DNA of 64,000 nucleotides. It comes from Rhizomys pruinosus. Lineage: Eukaryota > Chordata > Mammalia > Rodentia > Spalacidae. This document shows positions 30,619 through 42,199 of the stretch, one piece after another. The notes under the pieces are model-generated. The model did no database searches. It was not told the origin of the DNA and was given only the letters and a program-made list of their open reading frames with translations. The position numbers and the translations under genes are program-made. Location: assembly GCA_009823505.1 (NCBI GenBank), contig VZQC01001050.1, positions 124,001 through 188,000 of the forward strand, written 5' to 3'. Each line of letters begins with the position of its first letter. Within the stretch, counting starts at the first letter, position 1.

Positions 30619-31689
30619 AAGCAAAGTAGTGAATGTACACCATATATTGGCCAGAAAAGTTCATGTAATTGAATAAATCTAATTGGCAGATCTCTCCATT
30701 AGCATTCAAACTAATCCCTCCTTTTTGTAACAGTGTCCCACAAACAGAGGCTATATGGAGTATGGTAAAATAATAGTCTAAGCATAAGACTAAAATGTAA
30801 ACATGTGTGAATGAATATGAGAACTACACCCTTAGTGCTTTCCTACCCATGTGGGCATCGCAGACCAAGAGCTGACTCAGGAAATCTTCATCTTCTCTGG
30901 TCCCCAGTGGAGACCTAGAAGAATCTTTGTTTTACAATTCCACAATTTCTTCTGGACTCTACAGAAACAGTGAATGATTCCAAGAATATTCAAGCTAGAA
31001 TTTAAAATCCTACTATGTGGTTTCCACTTGTTAGTCCTAGTGTTGAAGACTGACTATTAAATGGGCAGTATCCCTACTCATAACCAAAGAACCCCAATAT
31101 TTCCAAACCAAACCTAATTTTCTTCCTCCCATACAATGTCAAAATTTCTATCGTTTATCTAGACAATAAGACCAGATCAAAGGATCATGTGGTTATTCTT
31201 CCTGAGACTGGTTTCAACAACTAAATAACTTGAACCTAAGGGAGGAGGAGACAGCCATATGGTTGAGGTCCTTTAGTAGCAAAGGTGAGTTTCCTTGAGT
31301 GTCTGTAATTTACACCATGAGGAGGAATATAGACCAGGCTAGCTGGTCCTTAGTTCTGGCAGGTAAGTGTAACCCACTTTACATATAATTTCTAGTAATG
31401 TGATCTTTGCCCTGCAGATCAGGGTTATGCAATTCAGGGTCATGCAAATAAAGAGACTCCCAGTCAAATGGTCAGATTTCAAGGTGTTGGGTTACAGTTC
31501 CGCCCTTATAGCATTTTGATGCTGGCAATTTTGGATTCCTGGGCCATGCTTGTGAAATTTTCCTAATGGGACTGTTGTCATTTTCAGGGCTCTTGTTAAA
31601 AGCCTTCCTTCTATGAGAATTGGAAGAAACCATCAGAAGCTCAGCACATGTAGAGTGCATTGTTCAAACAAGCATAGTAAGTTCCCTTC
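30619..31689. other. Unassigned sequence
   Basis: No supported feature. GGCAGGTAAGTG near 31,360 is donor-like but isolated. Confidence 0.4.
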
Positions 31690-31703
31690 AGAAAGTCATT
31701 CTC

Positions 31704-32059
31704 TGGGCTGGAGAAATGGCTCAGCGGTTAAGAGCACTGACTGCTCTTGCAGAGGACCTGGGTTCAATTCCCAGCACCCACATGCCCAGCTAAGAAACAT
31801 CTTTAACTCCAGTTCCAGGGGAATCTGGCACCCTCTTCTGAGCTCTGCAGCACTGCACAACATGGGTGAATCAACCTACATGCAGACAGTACATTCATAC
31901 ACATAAGAAGGAGGCAGAAGGAGGCAGATCTCTGTGAGTTCGAGGCCAGCCTAGTCTACAGAGTGAGCTCCAGGATAGCTGGGATTAAAGGGAGACCCTG
32001 TCTCAAAAATACCAAAAAAAAAAAAGAAAAAGAAATAATAAATAAAAAATTTAAAAAAA
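31704..32059 (+). mobile_element. Composite SINE: B2 fused to B1 3' half
   Basis: 31,704-31,905 is a B2/B3 body (GGGCTGGAGAAATGGCTCAG, GGACCTGGGTTCAATTCCCA, CAGACAGTACATTCATACAC) without its A-tail. It passes directly into the 3' part of a B1 (GGCAGATCTCTGTGAGTTCG, GGCCAGCCTAGTCTACAGAG, AGACCCTGTCTCAAAA) and a poly-A tail. The whole is enclosed by one perfect 14-bp target duplication AGAAAGTCATTCTC (31690-31703 and 32060-32073), with no duplication at the inner junction, so it inserted as one unit. Confidence 0.93.
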
Positions 32060-32073
32060 AGAAAGTCATTCTC

Positions 32074-33829
32074 AGAGGTAGCTTTCAATTCCAGCTTTTA
32101 AAGTATGGTCAAACAAAACTAAACAAGCTAAACTTTAAGGCAAGTGAAAAAGTTTGAGGTTTGATCACTAAGTTTGAAAATAATGACTCTCACTATTAGT
32201 GCCAAATTAGGAAAAAGCAAAACAAACAAACCAAAACAAATGAGGATAAATAATTAGGTTGGCAGTAGAGACTCCTCTGACATGACGTCCAGGCTCAAAG
32301 GGCCTAAAGTTGTCACCACAGGTTTACCTTTGGTGGGGAAGACAGAGAGGGAAGGAAGGCAGAAAGCAGTCTTGCAGCTGCCTCTTCTTAGTGGGGCCTA
32401 TCTCAAAATCATCATTATTCAAAGAAGCACTCTTTTTCTTTTCCTTTTTATGGATGGGGTTATTTTCTATTCTCTTAGAACCATAGATAAACATAGAAAT
32501 AACTATTGTTTTAGAAAACGTATTAAAGTCTTAAAAATTGCCCTTTACTTTTAGTATTGTTTAACTAACTTCAGATTTTCTTCTCAAAATCTCATGAAGC
32601 CTATGAAATATCTTTGTTGTCCAAAATATTTAAATACTGTTTATGTCATACACCTTGGCATTTAGCAGGAATTCAATCACAAAGCTTTTATTAAAATAGT
32701 CTCTCCCTGGGCACGTCATTCTAAATGCCTGTCCAAGAAATCATAATGGAAATAAAAGTCTTAAGATTTAAAATGTTTTCTGATGCATTTTTTTCTTTGC
32801 TTTGATTAACTTGCTCTATTTTTAAATACAGAAGTATAGGAAACAATCATATTACTTCTAGAAGTGCCTTTATTACATAGGAAATAGAGTAGGCAAAAGC
32901 ACACTGGGCATTCACAAAGCTGTAGCAGGAGGTTTGGGATTAAAAATGGGAGCCTTGGGTTTATCACTGGCAATTAGTAGGCATTGTGAGTTGAGGGCAC
33001 TCAGTTAATGTCTACTTGTTCTCAGGAAATTACAGCTCAGGAGGAACTCTGTTACTTTTGGCCTGCCAATCTGCGGGGCTTTGTGTGCCCAGTGTTGCAG
33101 CCACAATCAACTACTTCTGTTCTCTTGTTTGTCTTCTCTGGCTCTCTGGCTTCCTCATTCCTTGTATTTGACTATCAAATGTCCTTTGCTCTTGACGAGA
33201 GGTTTTACAACAAAATCCAGTAGTTTCTGATGTAATTATACTTGTGTTGAAAAGGATTGTTTGGGTTAATGTAGTTTCCTTAACTTGATCTCAGACTAGT
33301 GTTCATCTTACTAAATAACCATTATTATATGTTTTTATCAGATTTCATCTCCATATAGTATTTTAAAGAGTTTCGGGTAAACAGACTTAAGTTCTGAAAA
33401 TTACAGTCTGAATACTATTCTTTTAATAATTCATCAAATCTAAAAACAACCTGCAATTTATAAGATGTATACAAAGGCATATATTTCTATTTATTCCTAT
33501 GATGTATCATATTAAATTATCAGGTTTATGAATTTTTTCTTGGTAACAAAGTGTTTGTTTTACAAATATCCACGTTTTTCTCCCCAAAGTCATAGAGCTT
33601 CTGAAGACAATGCTTTACAAAACAGAGAGGGCTGTGTAGGAGGTATTAGCACAAATCTTGTTATACATGAACAGAATTTTTGCACATAACTCCCTCGCAG
33701 TTTTTTAAAGATGTACCCTTTTGTATAAAAATATCTGCTTCGAAGTTAACAGACTAGAGCAAACTTTCTGCCTTTTTAGGAGCTGTTGTGTTTTTGCAAT
33801 TGAAATCAAACTTTCATGTGGTTCAATCC
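32074..33829. other. Unassigned sequence
   Basis: AT-rich to moderate GC. The frames 32282-32554 and 33008-33223 lack domains. No repeats that I can name. Confidence 0.4.
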
Positions 33830-33839
33830 TAAAAAATAT

Positions 33840-34056
33840 CAAGCTGGAGAGATGACCTAGTGGTTAAGAGCGCCGGCTGCTCTTGCAGAGGACCCGGGTT
33901 CGATCCCCAGCACCCACATGGCGGCTGAGAATCGTCTTTAACTCCAGTTCCAGGGGAATCCAACGCCCTCTTCTGACCTCTCCAACATTGCACAACACGG
34001 GTGCACAAACCTACAAGCAGACAGTACATTCATACACAGAAAAATAAAAAAAAAAT
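33840..34056 (+). mobile_element. Young B2/B3 SINE, sense
   Basis: AAGCTGGAGAGATGACCTAG, GAGGACCCGGGTTCGATCCC, TAACTCCAGTTCCAGGGGAA (single motif, no duplication), A-rich tail. Target duplication TAAAAAATAT at 33830-33839 and 34057-34066. Confidence 0.95.
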
Positions 34057-34127
34057 TAAAAAATATATCTGTAGTATTCAAGCAATTGCATGATAGAGTT
34101 AGTGCTTATGTTTAACTACAAATTAAA

Positions 34128-34266
34128 GTTCTATTTTTTAAGTGAAAGCAAATATGTACTGTATATTCATTCCCTTTCAAAGTTTCCTTGGTGTTTTGTT
34201 TTTTTTTTCATGTATAGTCTGTCTGGTACGATGTTCTACAGTAACTGAATAAATAAAATATTTCTT
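34128..34266 (+). repeat. Copy A of a 130-bp sequence ending in AATAAA
   Basis: Runs from TTCTATTTTTTAAGTGAAAG to GAATAAATAAAATATTTCTT and is matched, inverted, at 37,862-37,992. It contains a polyadenylation-type AATAAA near its end, as a 3' UTR terminus would. A T run at 34,198-34,208 is specific to this copy. Origin unknown. Confidence 0.8.
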
Positions 34267-34329
34267 ATAGTATGTCATATATTTAGACTATGAGGAAGCA
34301 TTTCTGGTTTATGAACTTCCTTTGAAGAA

Positions 34330-34345
34330 TTGCGTGTGCGCACGC

Positions 34346-34378
<33 letters not shown>

Positions 34379-34412
34379 TGCACGTGCATGCGTGTGTGTG
34401 TGTGTGTGTGTG
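34330..34412. repeat. (TG)n / (GCGTGT) microsatellite
   Basis: Alternating purine-pyrimidine tract: GCGTGTGCGCACGCGTGTG, then TG repeats broken by ATGTG and CACGTGCATGCG. The cysteine/valine and threonine/histidine frames on both strands here are translations of this tract. Confidence 0.96.
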
Positions 34413-34640
34413 TTGTGAGTGCATGTGTTCCTATGTGTTGGAACATGTATGTATGCAGTATATATGTTTGTATCCACTCAAAGTTGACATGAAGTGTCTT
34501 TCTCACTTGCAGGGTCTCTCATGGAACTCAATGCTGCTGATTTTGACCAGTCTAGCTAGCCAGCTTGCCCTGGGGAGCCTCTGTCATTGTCTCCTGAGTA
34601 CCATGATTGCATGCAGCAGTCACAATTACCTGGAAATTTG
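34413..34640 (+). mobile_element. Possible rodent repeat fragment beside TG tract
   Basis: GCAGGGTCTCTCATGGAACT and CTAGCCAGCTTGCCCTGGGG resemble a rodent dispersed repeat often found next to TG tracts. I cannot name the family reliably. Confidence 0.35.
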
Positions 34641-35075
34641 AGCAGATGTAACATCCAAAAGTAACTTAAATAATATTAATATTTTGTATGCTTTCAGACA
34701 ATTTTAGAGAAAGGTATTTGGAAATAGTTTTTGAAGGTATGTAAATTTTTAATAATGACAGATTACAAAATCAGAAACTATTTTTGGGTTAGCTTCTAAG
34801 CCCTGTTGATTACACCTAAACAGCAAGTTTCAACTTGGAAAAAGTAATCTAGATTAGAACTCTGTACTCTACACAACACTGTTAATGTAAGTCATATAGC
34901 CAATATCAACATTAAAGCAACAAGATTTTTTTCATATTTCAAAATAAGTATTTTATTTTGCATAAATTTTAAATGAAAATTAGTGTATTTCATGGATAAA
35001 TTTCAATCAATCTTAATCACCTTTATAAGCTCTTCTCCATTGGCACCTGCATATAGCCCCCCTCCCCCTAGAATT
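34641..35075. other. Unassigned AT-rich sequence
   Basis: Nothing recognised. Confidence 0.4.
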
Positions 35076-35079
35076 CATA

Positions 35080-36050
35080 CAATCTGTCATTTGTGTTAAG
35101 GCTTATTAGGCCAAATTAATCTCCTAGGCTCTTCCTCAGTGCAAGTTATCCACTGATCCCTAGTCAGCCTGTCCAGAGTCCCTCACTTTAAGAAGCCCAG
35201 GTGTTGCTAACCCTAAAGTAATCAGCTGCCAATATTTCTTCAGCTATGATTGGATACTACTGCCCATTTCCCCAATCTTTGCTGAGTTTTGGTCTGGTTG
35301 AGCTTGCATGGGTTTGAACACCCTGACACCACTGCTGTAAGTTCATACGAGCAGGGTCACAGGAACTTGTAGGATTATATTTCTGTATGATCTTTCATCA
35401 CCTCCCGGCTCGGCTCTTACAATCTTTCCATCCTCTCTTCTTCAATGTTCCCTGAGCCCTGGATGAGCAAAGCTTAATAGAGGAGACTCATCCATAAGTC
35501 CACACTCTGCTGACTCCTAATCTCCACAGTTTTGCCATTTATGTTGTTTTGAGATCCTGCCCATCTGTTGCATGAGGGAGCTTCCTTAATGAGAGTTAAT
35601 AGGTTAATTAATGTCCTCTTGGCCCCTCATTCTATGGTGAATGAGCCTTAAAGCTAGAGAGAGGTTTCATTGTAGATGTGACACTTAGGCTTTTGCAATT
35701 CACAGACAATGTCTGCATTTGACCAGATGTGGGACTCTGTAATAGTCTTCATCTGGTGCAAAAGAAGCTTGTTTACTGAGTGGTATCTGGGATATTTGTC
35801 TGTAAATATAAGGATATGTATTTTACACTTTGTAAGAAGTTACCTTAGCCTAGGGATGTGACAGCCTTGGGAATTTCTATAAGGTCTATAACCTCTCTGG
35901 CCACGTGTATCTGGGTGTGTTTAAGGTACTACAGATGAGTTTCCTCCCAGTGAGAGGGCTTTAAGTCTAATTAGTTAGCCATTGATTGCCCCCAAGATAT
36001 AAGTGCCACTACTGCACCAACGTCATGTGCAGGAACAAGATTTTCATAAG
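35080..36050 (-). mobile_element. LINE-1 3' UTR, antisense
   Basis: Antisense blocks in the usual order: GCTCTTACAATCTTTCCATC, AATGTTCCCTGAGCCCTGGA, TGTTGCATGAGGGAGCTTCC, GATTGCCCCCAAGATATAAG, TGCACCAACGTCATGTGCAG. Parallels 5.5-6.0 kb and 59.4-59.9 kb. Noncoding. Confidence 0.65.
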
Positions 36051-37140
36051 CTAACTCACAGTGAAAAAATGTCCCTTAGCAATACAAGAAATGGTAGAGC
36101 CAAAGAAATTGGTGCCACATTATAAATCAAAATTAACATTGATTAAAGGAAGGGATTGAAGCATGAGTCATTTCAGAAACTATTATTTCAAATGCAAGTT
36201 AAAGTCCAATATGTTAAAGTAAAATAATGTGTTCTAAAAGATATTCGTAATCTGCAAATAAATAATATACTATTTGAATAGTTGATTTATGTATATTGTT
36301 TTTATGTCTACCAGCTTCCCTCTGTGGAAATCTGAACTTTCACATTGATTCTTTGTATTATTTTTACTTCACTTTTAAAATTCTATAGTGTACTAAAATC
36401 ACAGTAAACAAGCCACCCCTAATGCCTGGTCTCAGATGCCTGACAGTGTCACAGGGAGAAACTACAGAATTCAAATTGCAATGAAAAAGACGTATACTAA
36501 TTTATGTTTGCAGGCATAGTTACCTGGCAATTCATAGGTATTAGTCACATCTTTACAAAGAGAACTTGAATTTGACTTGGGTCGAAAAACACATGCTTAT
36601 TCCTTTGTCCACAAATTAAACTTTTTATCTCACTTGTATTTACATGTAGTCATTAGAAGAATACTATAAAAAGAGGTGAAAAGAGTCAGATGTTTGCTTG
36701 GAATTTTATAAGATTTATCTTTGCTTCAGCTATTAAGAAACCTATTTTATTCACTTACTTCTTCATGCTCATTTTATCTATTTTTATATTGTAAAATTAT
36801 CGGTGATGAGAGAATAGGGACACAGCTCCACACTGCCACCCTCAATAGGCTAAGGAGTTCCCCTAGACATTTAGAGACCTGGACTCATGTCTGAGGTTCG
36901 TGGATTTGATGCTGAAAAGAATTTCAGGACTCTCTACATTAGTGAAGCAAAGGTAATGATTTTAGTAATAATATTGGAATATAACCTAAGCATTAAATTT
37001 AAGTGAAAGAGAGGAACTTAGAAGAAATTAAAACATGCCCAAGGGGAAGTAGAAATTACAAATTCAAGTGTAAGTGTTGGCATCTCCAAGAGAGAGTAAG
37101 CAATTAAGTGTCATAAGTGCCTTTTTGTGACTTTCAAGTG
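36051..37140. other. Unassigned AT-rich sequence
   Basis: No gene or repeat that I can name. Confidence 0.4.
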
Positions 37141-37155
37141 CTTTCTCTCTCTGTC

Positions 37156-37205
<50 letters not shown>

Positions 37206-37206
37206 T
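37141..37206. repeat. (CT)n microsatellite
   Basis: TCTCTG units followed by about 20 uninterrupted CT units. Confidence 0.97.
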
Positions 37207-37861
37207 GCATCACTTCCTCTCTCTCAATTAGAGATATGTGCTATGGCACCCAGATGCCTTAGATGGAAATATAAATATAATCTGATAAAATAAATCTTAA
37301 GGATTTTTTTTCCAAGTCTGTGAATAAACTCATGGAGATTTTGATTGGAATTGCATTGAATATGTATAACAAATTTGGGTAAAATGGACATTTTTACTAT
37401 ATTAATTTTTCCATTCCATGAGCATGGGAGGTCTTTCCATCTTTTGATGTCACCTTCAATCTCCTTCTTCACAGGTTTAAATTTTTTGTTGTAGAGATCT
37501 TTGGTGTCTTGGTTAGATTTGTTCCCAGGTATTTTATTATTTTTGAGGCTATTGTGAGTGGGAAGTTCTTATATTCCTTCTCCAATTGTTTATTGTTGAG
37601 AAAGGCTACTAATTTTTCTAGGTTAATTTTGTGTCCCCACTTTACTGTAACTCTTATTCATTTCTCAGAGTTTTCTGGTGGTGTTTTTAGCATCCCTTAG
37701 GCAAACTATCATCATCTGCAAAAAGGGATAGTTCACCTTCCTCTTTTCTGATTAGTACTCCTTTAACTTCCTTCTTTTGTCTTATTGCCCTAACAAGCGT
37801 TTCAAGCACTATGTTGAAGAGGAGTGGCAATAAGGGGCAGCCTTGCCTGGTTCCCACCTTT

Positions 37862-37992
37862 AAGAAATACTTTATTTATTCAGTTACTATAGAACTTCTT
37901 ACAAGACAGAATATACATGAAGTAAAACACCAAGGAAACTTTGAAAGGGAATGAAGATACAGTACATATTTGCTTTTGCTTAAAAAATAGAA
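37862..37992 (-). repeat. Copy B of the 130-bp AATAAA-ending sequence, inside LINE-1
   Basis: Reverse complement of 34,128-34,266, lacking the T run and differing at scattered positions. It replaces a stretch of ORF2: flanking ORF2 text jumps from the CAAGGCTGCCCC-like region to the GACAAGATCC-like region, so roughly 150 nt of ORF2 are missing. No clear target duplication at its edges. Confidence 0.85.
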
Positions 37993-38174
37993 CCGGCTGG
38001 ATCTTGTCAAAGGATTTTTCTGCATCAATTGAGATGAACAAATTTTGGAATTAACATACAGTTTATTCTCAGAGCTCATAATTTTGATACATATGTAATG
38101 GTTTTATGTGCATATGTTGGAGCAATACAAAGGGGAGGGGAAAAAAAAAACAACAGCTTAAAGCCTGGGTCAAG

Positions 38175-38426
38175 GGTTGAAGAGATAGCCTAGCGGTTAA
38201 GAACACCGACTGCTCTTGCAGAGGACCTGGGTTCGATCCCCAGCACCCACATGGCGGCTGAGAACCGTCTGTAACTCTAATTCCAGGAGAACTCCAGTTC
38301 CAGGGGAATCTGAGACTCTCTTCTGACCTCTGCAGCATTGCACGACACAGGTGCACAGACCTACATGCAGATAGTACACTCATGCACATACAAAAATAAA
38401 TACAATTAAAAAATTAAAAAAAGAGA
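38175..38426 (+). mobile_element. Young B2/B3 SINE, sense, nested in LINE-1 3' UTR
   Basis: GTTGAAGAGATAGCCTAGCG head, GGACCTGGGTTCGATCCCCA, doubled motif CTAATTCCAGGAGAACTCCA. Flanks CCTGGGTCAA and ACTGGGTCAA form the target duplication. Confidence 0.95.
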
Positions 38427-38666
38427 CTGGGTCAAAGAAATGACTGAAAAAGTTAAACTCTGCCCAAAACAACAAGCCTCTGTAGTGAAAAACTTTGGAA
38501 AGACTGAAAGATGTAAGACAGGTATGGCAGAAGGCATGAGCTGGGGTGGGATGGGGGCCCTTAGAGGGGAATGTGTCTAAATTGGACTGAAAGATAATGA
38601 AATACACAAATCATCAATAAAAGCATTTAAAAATAAAAAAAATACATAAAAATAAATAAATCTTAA

Positions 38667-39185
38667 ACTACTAGGGTTAAAGAAGATGTTCCGTACATAA
38701 TCTTCTCTTTAAATGGGATGTCTCCTGAGATCCCAGAAAATTTCAAGCTTACGGTTATGAAGAGAGAAAGTCCCCTTGGTCTTGATTGTGCTGGAGCTCA
38801 TGTTCCACTGCTCGCATGGATTTCACTTGGATTTCACCATGAGTGTCTTCCTTCTGCCTTTTAGTGCCCCTAAAGTTTTCCCTGTCTTTCTATCCTGCCT
38901 CAAAAGAATGTTATGATGAATTGCAAAAGCCTCTCCTTCTGAGGAACAATAAAGAAAATCAAAGTATTGCTGCCGTAGAGACCAAATATAAATATGCCTT
39001 GGAATCCCAAAACAGCAATAGTAACTGCTGTTATAGTGCAAAGAGTCATTGTAAATTTATGAAGCAGAAATGTTCCTAACTTCTTTACAAAGTGTGACAC
39101 TTGTGGTGAAATCTGAATTGTGAGTAACCACTAACTGAAGAGAAGTTGTGAGGATCCAGTGTGCCTGGCCAGAAATAGATGTCAA
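38667..39185. other. Unassigned sequence
   Basis: Frames on both strands between 38,823 and 39,100 overlap one another and have no domain. No repeat recognised. Confidence 0.35.
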
Positions 39186-39186
39186 A

Positions 39187-39325
39187 GGGGCCATGGTGGC
39201 ACATGCCTGCAATCTCAGCACTCTGGATGCTGAGGCTGAAGACTTCTGAATTTCAGGCCAGCCTAGGCTACAGAGATTGAGGTCAAACTGGGTCATGTAG
39301 AAAGACACTGTCTTACAAACTGATA
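39187..39325 (+). mobile_element. Diverged B1 SINE, sense
   Basis: GGCCATGGTGGCACATGCCT, ATCTCAGCACTCTGGATGCT, GGCCAGCCTAGGCTACAGAG, AAGACACTGTCTTACAAA. Confidence 0.88.
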
Positions 39326-39329
39326 ATAA

Positions 39330-39610
39330 TAGCGGTAGGAATAATAATGTTTTAAGGAAGATTCAATTAGGTGAGCAATTTAATGAAAGACCAGATTTGT
39401 GGAAACTTTACAGTGTTTTACATATTAACATAGCAAATTACTGAAAAATAAGACACGTTTACATAACATTTAAGAAATACATTTATCCACTTGTGTAAGA
39501 AAAAAATCATCCTACCTAATGAAAAAGATATTTACGGTATTCTCCCATATTATCCTGGAATATACCCCACGATCCCAGCACATGACAGAACCATAAATAG
39601 TACTTAACTT
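39330..39610. other. Unassigned AT-rich sequence
   Basis: Nothing recognised. Confidence 0.4.
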
Positions 39611-39627
39611 AATACATTATATTTTCT

Positions 39628-39882
39628 TTTTTTTTAATTTTTTTTATTAATTTTATTTATTTTTGTATGTGTATGAATGTACTGTCTGCATGCAAGTCTG
39701 TGCACCCGTGTCGTGCAACGCCGCGGAGGTCAGAAGAGGGTCTTGGATTCCCCTGGAACTGGAGTTCTCCTGGAATTGGAGCTTCAGACTGTTCTCAGCC
39801 GCCATGTGGGTGCTGGGGATCGAACCCGGGTCCTCTGTAAGAGCGGTCGGTGCTCTTAACCGCTAGGCCATCTCTCCAGCCC
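39628..39882 (-). mobile_element. Young B2/B3 SINE, antisense
   Basis: CGTGTCGTGCAACGCCGCGG, doubled GGAACTGGAGTTCTCC/GGAATTGGAGCTTCAG, GGATCGAACCCGGGTCCTCT, CCATCTCTCCAGCCC. Target duplication AATACATTATATTTTCT / AATATATTATATTTTCT (39611-39627, 39883-39899). CpG sites largely intact. Confidence 0.97.
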
Positions 39883-39899
39883 AATATATTATATTTTCT

Positions 39900-40640
39900 A
39901 TGTGATGCACACACACACATTATAAATCATGACTTCAATTTAGATGTGAGAGATTATCACAATAAAATGAAGATATTATAATAGTATGCTATAAGAAAAG
40001 TTACAGAACTAGGCTACTTTTAATATCAAAATATCTCCTTGTAACATATTTACTTCCTCTGATGATGTGAGAAGTATCAATAACTGTGAGGTGAATATCA
40101 TAGGTATTATGATGAAGTGTAAGCATTGAAATATCATGACGCTTGATATGATGTGTGAGATTGCTGGGAATGACTGACAAGGGGATAGAATATACAGTTT
40201 GAGCACTCTGAGAAGTGATATTTTGCATCCTTGGAAAGACATTGTCAGACCAGGTGACTTTGCAGCATACTATCTAGAACAATCCTTAGTTTAAAAACTA
40301 TGGATTATTTATTTCTGAAATTGTCCACTTGGTATTTTTGGAAATTTGTTGGTCATGGAGAACTGAAGCTGTGGTAAGTGAAACTGAGAAAAAAACACTT
40401 CTGTGCTTATTGTACATTGTACCAATTCTGTGAAGATTGTATCTATTTTATCCTTTCAATAATTCTTTAGAATATAAGTTCAATAAATTAAATATAATGA
40501 TGCTAAGTGGGATAAAGAATAAAAATAATTGGACATATACACAAAATGTTCATTGCGGAGGAAAAGTCTAAATAACAAAATTTATTCATGCAATGGGAAA
40601 ACCTCAAAGAATTTGAGTACATTGACATAGATTTTCAGGA
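39900..40640. other. Mostly unassigned; contains one of two related old blocks
   Basis: 40,300-40,425 (CTGAAATTGTCCACTTGGTA to ACACTTCTGTGCTTATTG) is a diverged relative of 41,995-42,110 (CTGGAAATGTTCCATTTAGT to ACACTTCTGTGCCGATGG). Both are probably copies of one old mammalian repeat that I cannot name. Confidence 0.45.
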
Positions 40641-40649
40641 TAAAGATGC

Positions 40650-41110
40650 TGGCATGCCTGCTGTTGTCTGACAGTTCTCTGAGGCTCTGCTCACTTCCTT
40701 TTAATCATTTCTCTTTGTTCTTCAAATAGGATAATTTTGATTGTTCTATCTACAACTCACTGATTCCACTGTTTTCTCAAATCTACTTTTAAGCCATTGA
40801 GGAATTTTTCATTTGTGTTTTTCATCTTTAGGGTTTTGACTTTTTAAAAGTTTTGTTTACTGAGATTTTTTTTCATCTGTTAAATCACATTTTCTTTTGT
40901 TTAAAAGTAGTTATAATTATTTGAATATGATTATAGTAGTGCCTTTAAAGTCTTATTTCGCTAACTTATGTAACTGGTGGAAAAATAATCCATTTACATT
41001 GAATTATTTTTCTCTATAAGTCATAAATCCTGGGGTATTTTGTTTGATTGTATGCATGTATTGTGATATTGTTGGAATCCTGAGACTTTAGATTGAATGA
41101 ATTATAATGT
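40650..41110 (-). mobile_element. Ancient LINE-1 5'-region fragment, antisense
   Basis: TCTGACAGTTCTCTGAGGCT, AAATAGGATAATTTTGATTG, GAGGAATTTTTCATTTGTGT and TTTAAAGTCTTATTTCG resemble the antisense 5' region of old mammalian LINE-1 (L1M type). Strongly decayed. Confidence 0.55.
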
Positions 41111-42195
41111 AAAAATTTGAAATATAGCTTCTTTTTTATTGATTTGGCTAATTTCTGAAATCTGTGTCCTTTGACAGTAGAGGATTTACCTGTTCCGATT
41201 TTCAGTATGGATTTCTTAGTTGTTTTTTTTTTTTTTTAATTAGCTCATTAACTTAAAAACAAACTTTTTGTTTGGTGTTTGCATAGCTGAATGTTCTACC
41301 AATAATTTGAGCTGATGTTATATAAAAGCAGTTTGCATCTGGAAAATTCCACCCTTTACACCTGCGTCTGATTGTGGGATAGAAATTCATTAACAAATTC
41401 AACCACATCTTATTTGACTTGATCTACAATTTCCACTGGATTCTCTTACATGCTACATGAACATACTCTCCCAGTTATAAATTTGCAGAGAGTTTATGGA
41501 AGTACCTCAGTTGCTTTAATTTCCAGGTCTTCCTGGTGAATTTTTGGCTACTTTTAGTCTTCATCCTGTCATGGAGAGCATGCATCAGGCAGCAGTAGTG
41601 CAGATCCCCTTCACCATTCCTGTGATATTCATTGCTTTTGTCTACAGGAAACACATTTCAAGCTCCCCAATAGGTGCCTTAAAATATGCATATATATGTT
41701 AAGTTTTCTCCTTCATATGCATGTTGTTATGAGTTTTCACCTTTTTCCTTAAAAGAACCAATTCAGACTTCTCTTTGGCAAGATCATCAGCACCCTGCTG
41801 CTACTAATTTTGCCACAGGTATGGTGATACCAGGTGAGTCAATCTGATCATCAAGAAGGCTTAAAAGTGGCAAGGGGTCAGGCAGGCCACACAGCAGGTT
41901 GTACTGGACAAAGAATGAAACACATCCAGGCAGGACAGAGCAGACTCTACAAGATTTCATCAATCCACAAGAATATCCCATAATCAAAAACTTATGAACT
42001 GATTATTTCTGGAAATGTTCCATTTAGTATTTTCAGACCACAATTGACAATGAGAAACTGAAATTGTAGGAAGTAAGACTGCAGCTACAGAACACTTCTG
42101 TGCCGATGGCACTGCCAGTCAGGTGTTTTCACCTTTTCCTCAAATCATATCATAGTGTAACAACACTGACATACAATCACAAAAGCTCATGAAAT
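41111..42195. other. Unassigned sequence with a second old block
   Basis: Includes the 41,995-42,110 block related to 40,300-40,425. May hold more of the ancient LINE-1, but I cannot place it. Minus frame 41787-41987 has no domain. Confidence 0.4.
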
Positions 42196-42199
42196 CCCT

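Larger units (their letters stand above)
37301..38653 (+). mobile_element. 5'-inverted LINE-1 with 13-bp target duplication
   Basis: One insertion bounded by the perfect repeat AAATAAATCTTAA (37288-37300 and 38654-38666). Left part 37,301-38,044 is antisense ORF2 (TCATGGAGATTTTGATTGGA, CAGGTATTTTATTATTTTTG, AGGAGTGGCAATAAGGGGCA, TTTTTCTGCATCAATTGAGA). Right part 38,045-38,653 is the sense 3' UTR ending AATAAAAGCATTTAAAAATA. This is the structure expected from twin priming. It carries a foreign 130-bp block (37,862-37,992) and a nested B2 (38,175-38,424). ORF2 is fragmentary. Confidence 0.92.

Noticed and set aside
34283..34641. Threonine/histidine-rich and cysteine/valine-rich frames
   Set aside because: Translations of the TG/CA microsatellite on either strand.
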